Assembly: GCA_009782475.1 (NCBI GenBank)
Contig: WRIZ01000003.1
Coordinates: 58,945-122,944, forward strand
Origin: Oscillospiraceae bacterium
GTDB taxonomy: Bacteria; Bacillota; Clostridia; Oscillospirales; UBA929
Direction: 5' to 3'
Length of the DNA stretch: 64,000 bases
Part shown: one piece after another, positions 58,996 to 64,000 of the stretch
Layout: each line of letters starts with the position of its first letter
Position numbering within the stretch: position 1 is the first letter of the stretch
Translations under genes and position numbers: made by a program
Notes under the pieces: generated by a model
The model's input: only the letters and a program-made list of their open reading frames with translations
The model's database searches: none
Told to the model about the DNA's origin: nothing

Positions 58996-61098
58996 ATGGA
59001 TGAGCGCATTCAGGAATTGACACAAAAGATAGAGGATGATGCAACGGCGGATTTATATTGGCGAAGAGCGGTGCAATATCATAAAATAGGAGATTTTGAA
59101 TCGGCGGTTCGAGATTGCAATGAAGGGCTTATTCTTAACGAAAAGCATAGAAATTGTTATTGCAGACGTATTGATTCTTTAACGAGATTAAAGCGTTTTG
59201 AAGAAGCCTTAGATTTATGCAATGAATCCATACAAAACGATGAAGCATTTGCCCCGGCATATTGGGGCAGAGGTCTTATCTATTCGAGAATGGGAGAAAA
59301 CAGCAAAGCGGTTGAGGAATATACCGCGGCAATCGACATAGACCCTGATTGGGCTGACCCGTATAATAGCCGAGGGGAAGTTCATCGCAGAGAAAAACGC
59401 GACGATGATGCTATGGAAGATTATGCTATGGCTATAAAGCTTAACCCCGACTTCGCGTTTCCGTATAGCAATCGCGGATTGCTATACAAACGAAAGGGCG
59501 AGAACGATAAAGCTCTAGCGGATTTTGAAGAAGCGATAAGGATTGATCCTTCATTCGCAACCCCATTTTATGCCCGCGGATTGATCAACGACAGCAAAGA
59601 AAGCGATGAAAAGGTTCTTGCGGATTTTACAAGAGCGTTCGAGCTTTGGGAAAAAAACGATGATTACTTAGCAAGCAAGGCAAAAGTCAAAAAAGAAGAA
59701 ATAGAGGTCAGGATTCAAAACAGGAAAAAGCGGAATGGCAAAGCGGGAAAAATCATTGACGAAACCGAAGAGTTTTTCAAAGCAATCGAAGATGCCAAAG
59801 AACATCAGGCCAAGTTCACAAGCCATACGCATGAGGTCGAACCTATTGATACTTTGGAATTTACAGTCTTGCGAAAATGGAATTCCTACACGCCGATCAT
59901 CGCCAGCAAAGGCGGGGGCTATTTTCTAAAAATCGGCAAAAAAGGCATTGTCATTGACCCCGGGTTTAATTTCATTGAGAATTTCATGGCGGAAAAGCAT
60001 AAATTCAATGAAATAGACGCAATTTTGATCACGCACGCCCACAACGACCATACCGCCGACCTCGACTCGCTGCTCACGCTTTTACATAAATACAACAACG
60101 ACCTTCTAGGCGGTGATCTAAACGACCCTAATGATAAATATAAAGAGGATAGTTTGATCGATTCTGCATTGAAGTATTTTAAGCATTTGGAAGGGACAAT
60201 CCATAGCAACCCGCAGAAAATGAAAGAAGTGAAGAAAAAGGTTGATAAGGATTTTAAGAAGGCTAAGAAGGTCATTACATTCTACATAACCAGCGGGACA
60301 TTTAAGAAATATGCCGGATTCTTCAACTTAATGAAGAAGAGCAACTATAAAATCGTATGTGTGGACATGGATACTGTGTTTGAACACGAAGACACCGACG
60401 GATTGAGAATTCGCCCGATAAAGGCAAAACACGATGACGTCATATCAGACGCCACTGCGGTTGGCTTCTGCTTTGAAAAAGACGATTTTGTCTTGATATA
60501 CACAGGGGATACGGGCTTTTGGGGAATGGACAAGTATTATGAGGATTTGACAGCGGAGTATCAAGGGAAACGCATTGTCTTGATTGCCAATTTAGGGGGC
60601 TTTAAGCGTTCTGAAAACTCCTATTCAAGAGAGGATGAAGATAGCCCTGATGAAGAGGTTGTTGAGAAAGCGGGGAAACGGTATTATAAAAACCATCTAG
60701 GAAGGCTGGGGGTTGCAAGACTTGCCGAGATCGTCAAGCCGGAGCTTTGCATCCTGTCGGAGTTCGGCGAGGAATTTGACGGGTACCGGATCAAACTCGC
60801 CGAGATATTCGACGACGTCTTTCAAAGCACAGATAAAAAAGTCAGGCAAAAAACAAAATTTCTGCCCGCCGATGTCGGTTTATGCGTAAACGGAAAGCTG
60901 AAGGTGCGTGCCATCGTCGGCATGGATACGGATGACCACGGGACGGCGTTTAAGTATGACTTTATTGACCCTGATAGAGTGCTTGCCGGCGAAGTGGAGC
61001 AAGCAAAAGCCCTGTATTATTATGAAGACAGCAAAACCCTTGACCCAATCGCCCTTGCCAAGCGAAAAGTCGCGGAATTTTACGAAAGCCTGAGATAA
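58996..61098 (+). CDS. TPR-repeat / metallo-beta-lactamase-fold fusion protein
   Basis: A 700-residue soluble AT-rich gene. Residues about 1-245 hold six TPR-like repeats (AYWGRGLIYSRMGENSKAVEEYTAAIDIDPDW and similar). After a charged linker comes a metallo-beta-lactamase fold from about 285: the zinc motif is THAHNDHTADLD (about 350), with later ligands near AKHDD and YTGDTGFWG; it has a large helical insert (about 375-440). The final 150 residues include RLGVARLAEIVKPELCILSEFGEEFDGY. MBL proteins fused to repeat domains occur in some defence systems, but this exact fusion I do not recognise. Confidence 0.82.
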   Translation: MDERIQELTQKIEDDATADLYWRRAVQYHKIGDFESAVRDCNEGLILNEKHRNCYCRRIDSLTRLKRFEEALDLCNESIQNDEAFAPAYWGRGLIYSRMGENSKAVEEYTAAIDIDPDWADPYNSRGEVHRREKRDDDAMEDYAMAIKLNPDFAFPYSNRGLLYKRKGENDKALADFEEAIRIDPSFATPFYARGLINDSKESDEKVLADFTRAFELWEKNDDYLASKAKVKKEEIEVRIQNRKKRNGKAGKIIDETEEFFKAIEDAKEHQAKFTSHTHEVEPIDTLEFTVLRKWNSYTPIIASKGGGYFLKIGKKGIVIDPGFNFIENFMAEKHKFNEIDAILITHAHNDHTADLDSLLTLLHKYNNDLLGGDLNDPNDKYKEDSLIDSALKYFKHLEGTIHSNPQKMKEVKKKVDKDFKKAKKVITFYITSGTFKKYAGFFNLMKKSNYKIVCVDMDTVFEHEDTDGLRIRPIKAKHDDVISDATAVGFCFEKDDFVLIYTGDTGFWGMDKYYEDLTAEYQGKRIVLIANLGGFKRSENSYSREDEDSPDEEVVEKAGKRYYKNHLGRLGVARLAEIVKPELCILSEFGEEFDGYRIKLAEIFDDVFQSTDKKVRQKTKFLPADVGLCVNGKLKVRAIVGMDTDDHGTAFKYDFIDPDRVLAGEVEQAKALYYYEDSKTLDPIALAKRKVAEFYESLR

Positions 61099-61104
61099 AC
61101 CGTC

Positions 61105-62442
61105 TCAGGTTTTCTTGCCGCTCGTAAACCGCCACAAGTCCCATCCGCACAATGCCGTTCCCATCACTCCCCCGGCGATATAGGCCAGCACGAAGCCGCC
61201 CAGCCGAAGCTCGGGCAGGGCAACCAGCCACCATGTTAAAATCAGCTGCACCGCTCCGGCGAAGATAAAATTGGCGGCGGTGTTGTGCTGCTTGCCCAGC
61301 GCGTTTAGAAATGTCCCCAGCAGCGATTCAAAACAAACAAACACGGTGGCGATGGCGAGCGGAGCCATAAACTGCCCTGCTCCCGGATTTTTGAACAGCA
61401 CGCGCGCGATGCCCGCGCCGTAAGGAATGAGGATGGCCGTACAGGCCGCCACCGAGACGAGGGCGGCCAGCAGAGAGGTTTTCAGCCGCCGCCGTATGGC
61501 TCGGAAATCGTTCACCGCCGCGCTCTCGGCCAAGCGGGGCAGCATCACGATGCCGATCGAGCCGGAGAAGACCAGCGGCAACGCCAACAGAGGCATGGTC
61601 ATGCCGAAGGCGATGCCGAACGCGCTCAGAGCTTCGGAGGAATCGACGCCCGAAGCGATCAGCCGCCCCGGGATGATGATGGAGTTGGCCGAGCCGATGA
61701 GGTTTGTCAACAGGTTGGCCGCCGCCACCGGGACGGCGATTTTGCGTATCGCGCCCCGGATGTTTTTCTCAGGCATGTCGATGTGCGCAGGGCCGGGAAA
61801 CCGGGTGCGTTTGTCACGATTGTAAAGAATAGTCAAAAGCCCCGCGCTGAAAATTTCACTGATGACCAATCCCAATATGATCAGCCCCACCTGCGTCTCC
61901 TCATAGGCGGGGGAGAAAACCAGCAGCAAACCGAGAATGGAGCCGACGCGCACCGTTTGTTCCAGCACTTCGGAGAGCGACGGCGGGAAGACGTTTTTCC
62001 TCCCGAAAAAATAGTTTTTATGCACATTCTCCCAGCCGGTCAGGATGATGCACGGCAGCAATATCAACAGCCCCAAACGGGTGCGGGCGTCCCCCAGCAG
62101 ATGAACGGAAATGCCGTCGGAAAACGGCACGATGAGGGCGGACGCGCCCAGCACCATGACCAAATACCCGACCCGCGCCGCATTGACGACCTGTTTGATG
62201 GCGCGTGTACGCCCCAAAGCGGCGTAAGACGCCGTCAGGCGGCTCACCGCCACGGTAAACCCGGAGACGCACAGGCTCATCACAATGGAATAGGCGGGGA
62301 TGACAAGCTGATAAAGCCCGATGGCTTCGGCGGAGATCAGCCGCGCCAGCCAAACGCGGTAAAAAAAGTTCAGCACCTGAGAAAAGAGGCTGACCCCTGT
62401 CAGTATCAACGCGCCGCGCCAGGCGGCATCTTTCACCTTCAA
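61105..62442 (-). CDS. SpoVB-like polysaccharide/lipid flippase
   Basis: A 445-residue multi-helix (about 14) membrane protein of the MVF/MOP family: LILTGVSLFSQVLNFFYRVWLARLISAEAIGLYQLVIPAYSIVMSL at the N-terminus and FALPLVFSGSIGIVMLPRLAE-type half repeats. SpoVB and its relatives move lipid-linked precursors for cortex or wall. The TTG at 62442 is chosen because GGGGG lies 8 nt upstream; that G-run is part of the terminator of the preceding gene. Confidence 0.85.
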   Translation of the reverse strand: MKVKDAAWRGALILTGVSLFSQVLNFFYRVWLARLISAEAIGLYQLVIPAYSIVMSLCVSGFTVAVSRLTASYAALGRTRAIKQVVNAARVGYLVMVLGASALIVPFSDGISVHLLGDARTRLGLLILLPCIILTGWENVHKNYFFGRKNVFPPSLSEVLEQTVRVGSILGLLLVFSPAYEETQVGLIILGLVISEIFSAGLLTILYNRDKRTRFPGPAHIDMPEKNIRGAIRKIAVPVAAANLLTNLIGSANSIIIPGRLIASGVDSSEALSAFGIAFGMTMPLLALPLVFSGSIGIVMLPRLAESAAVNDFRAIRRRLKTSLLAALVSVAACTAILIPYGAGIARVLFKNPGAGQFMAPLAIATVFVCFESLLGTFLNALGKQHNTAANFIFAGAVQLILTWWLVALPELRLGGFVLAYIAGGVMGTALCGWDLWRFTSGKKT

Positions 62443-62445
62443 TCG

Positions 62446-62478
62446 AAAAACCCCCTGTCCCAAACCTATTCGGGACAG
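62446..62478 (-). terminator. Terminator after the HD-GYP gene
   Basis: CTGTCCC-(10)-GGGACAG followed on the minus strand by GGGGGTTTTT. It ends 3 nt before the chosen SpoVB-like start codon. Confidence 0.8.
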
Positions 62479-62499
62479 AGGGCGTTGAGAACGGAAGGG

Positions 62500-63579
62500 T
62501 TAAACGGTATAGACCTTTGAGATGGTTACATTCAGCAGGTTTGGGTCATCTTTAAGGTCAATAAATTCCACTTTAGGCGTCCGCCCCTCAATGGGCAGCA
62601 ATTTGATCTTCGGACGGGTCATAAAGTCGGGGTTGTTCTTAAACACAATGCCGCGCAAGCCGTTGCTGAGCAGAACCTCGGCTCCTTCGGGGAAGGGGGC
62701 GATCTTTTTGATGAAAACGCCGGCCACATCGGGATCGAAATGCTGGCCGGAGTTGCCCATGATGTATTCATGCGCCTCGCTGGGCAGGACGGGTTCGTGG
62801 TAGGGACGGAGGGAGGTGATGGCGTCGTAAACGTCGGCGACGGCGATGATGCGCGCGAAGATATGGATGTCCGACCCCGATCGCCCGTGCGGATAGCCGG
62901 AGCCGTTGAAACGCTCATGGTGCTGGAGGACGCCTATGTAGATGGCCGAAGAGTAATAACAGTTACGCCGCAGGTAATCGCATCCCATCTCGGGGTGCTT
63001 CTTGATAATGGCAAACTCCTCGCCCGTCAGGCGGCCCGGTTTGTTGAGCAGCTCTTTATCGATGAAGAACTTGCCGATGTCGTGTAAAATAGCCGCCATA
63101 CCCAAATTGAAGAGCTGGGCGCGGTCAAGCCCCATGGCGACGCCGATGACCGAGCTGAGGACGCACACATTGACGCTGTGCTGATATGTATACTGGTCAA
63201 ATATCTTCAAATCCACCAAATTGACGATGGTGTCCTTGTTGCTCATCACGCTTTCGATGATGTCGTCGATAAATCCGGCGAACGCTTCGATCTGCGAACC
63301 GAACCCCCGGGAAGACCCCGACCCCATATCGGCCTCCAGCCGCATGACCGCCGAAACGGCTTCGTGGCGCAAATCCTCAGAGATGATGTCCTCCACCTCA
63401 ATGTCGGCGGAAAACTCATCTTGGATATAGAGGCCGGAGTAGCGAAGCCGTTTGATGGAATCAATGAACGATTCCTTCAAAACGGTTCCGGCGGTCAGAA
63501 GGATCTCGCCTTTGCGGCTCCGCAGGGGCCGTCCGACGATCATACCTTCCTGAGCGTGTTCTATGCTGATAAAACGCAC
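62500..63579 (-). CDS. HD-GYP domain phosphodiesterase with N-terminal regulatory region
   Basis: A 359-residue protein. The N-terminal 130 residues (FISIEHAQEGMIVGRPLRSRKGEILLTAGTVLKESFIDSIKRLRYSGLYI) are the usual beta-rich extension of clostridial HD-GYP proteins. The HD domain follows: QHSVNVCVLSSVIG, AAILHDIGKFFIDKELLNKPG, HHERFNGSGYPHG (intact GYP), and AVADVYDAITSLRPY. It probably hydrolyses cyclic di-GMP. It lies 3' of serS on the same strand. Confidence 0.93.
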   Translation of the reverse strand: MRFISIEHAQEGMIVGRPLRSRKGEILLTAGTVLKESFIDSIKRLRYSGLYIQDEFSADIEVEDIISEDLRHEAVSAVMRLEADMGSGSSRGFGSQIEAFAGFIDDIIESVMSNKDTIVNLVDLKIFDQYTYQHSVNVCVLSSVIGVAMGLDRAQLFNLGMAAILHDIGKFFIDKELLNKPGRLTGEEFAIIKKHPEMGCDYLRRNCYYSSAIYIGVLQHHERFNGSGYPHGRSGSDIHIFARIIAVADVYDAITSLRPYHEPVLPSEAHEYIMGNSGQHFDPDVAGVFIKKIAPFPEGAEVLLSNGLRGIVFKNNPDFMTRPKIKLLPIEGRTPKVEFIDLKDDPNLLNVTISKVYTV

Positions 63580-63585
63580 GGGACT

Positions 63586-64000
63586 TTACCCCCCAATCGT
63601 GTCAAAGCCCGTATATGGGCGTAAAACTTCCGGGATGGTGATACTTCCGTCTTCGTTCTGATATGTCTCCAGCAGCGGGATAAGGACGCGCGGGGAAGCG
63701 ATGGCGGTGTTGTTGAGGGTGAAAACGTGCCGCAGTTCCCCGTCGGCCGCGCGGTAACGGATGTTGCCGCGCCGGGCTTGAAAATCCCCCATGGTTGAGC
63801 AGGAGTGGGTTTCGCTGTATGCCTCGCGGCTGGGCATCCATGTCTCGATCTCGTGTTTGCGGATTTGGCCGATGCCGATCTCGCCTGTACAAGCCAGGCA
63901 GACGCGGTAGGGCAATTCAAGAGCTTGCATGACCGCTTCGGCGTTGCCGAGGATTTCATAGTGCAGTGCTTCGGCTTTCTGATGATCGGCTTCGCAGAAG
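63586..64000 (-). CDS. serS: Serine--tRNA ligase, C-terminal part (cut by window edge)
   Basis: The 3' 138 codons of seryl-tRNA synthetase; the 5' part is outside the window. Class II motif 2/3 region and C-terminus are visible: PYRVCLACTGEIG, IETWMPSREAYSETHSCSTMGDFQARRGNIRYR, FTLNNTAIASPRVLIPLLETYQNEDGSITIPEVLRPYTG. All typical residues are there. The stop is 6 nt before the HD-GYP start. Confidence 0.93.
   Translation of the reverse strand, partial: FCEADHQKAEALHYEILGNAEAVMQALELPYRVCLACTGEIGIGQIRKHEIETWMPSREAYSETHSCSTMGDFQARRGNIRYRAADGELRHVFTLNNTAIASPRVLIPLLETYQNEDGSITIPEVLRPYTGFDTIGG

Overview
The window looks like a chromosome segment of an endospore-forming, anaerobic Gram-positive bacterium (Clostridia; an Oscillospirales-like lineage is my inference). 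The evidence is GPR spore protease, YlbJ, YqfC/YqfD, SpoVAC, a SpoVB-type flippase, a PolC-type polymerase, an [FeFe] hydrogenase, an S-layer-homology protein, and the gene orders pyrH-frr-uppS-cdsA-dxr-rseP-ispG-polC and yqfC-yqfD-phoH-ybeY-dgkA. Core genes are GC-rich; accessory inserts are visibly more AT-rich. I saw no rRNA, tRNA or CRISPR array.

Layout. 0-9 kb: [FeFe] hydrogenase, MFS transporter, GNAT, tyrS, a secreted trypsin-like protease with a lipoprotein, an HtrA-like protease and a YchF-like GTPase. 9.1-15.8 kb: an accessory island dense in toxin-antitoxin and regulatory modules: RelB/DinJ-PIN, vapBC, hicBA, two probable type I (antisense RNA) toxin loci, and a family of about 53-residue single-membrane-helix proteins. 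That family has three intact members and one fragment, all on the minus strand; each intact member is divergent from a tiny DNA-binding protein (one ribbon-helix-helix-like, two XRE). These genes are below the ORF-track cutoff and are my best candidate for an undescribed system. 15.8-19.4 kb: winged-helix protein, gpr and an M23/G5 cell-wall peptidase. 19.7-30.1 kb: the pyrH to polC cluster. 30.1-43.5 kb: membrane XRE regulator, MacAB-like exporter with an SLH protein, clostripain-like lipoprotein, SpoIID-like/peptidoglycan-binding protein and orphan spoVAC. 43.5-48.9 kb: DUF1796 protein, HD-GYP protein, small membrane protein, ylbJ, yqfC and yqfD. 48.9-50.7 kb: a HindIII-like restriction-modification system lying between yqfD and phoH. 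50.7-54.9 kb: phoH, ybeY, dgkA, an oxidoreductase and nagA, all joined by 4-nt stop/start overlaps. 54.9-64 kb: unknown gene, ymdB and rny separated by a Phd-RelE pair, a TPR/metallo-beta-lactamase fusion, a SpoVB-like flippase, HD-GYP protein and the 3' part of serS.

Recurring themes. First, palindromic GC-rich repeats lie inside or beside coding sequences: in frame within dxr and polC, at the 3' end of an ABC ATPase gene and between yqfC and yqfD. An unrelated TCAACTG heptamer array lies in frame in ispG. Second, the PolC here lacks the 3'-5' exonuclease normally inserted in its PHP domain. Third, mobile-type modules have landed inside otherwise conserved operons without visibly breaking the neighbours.
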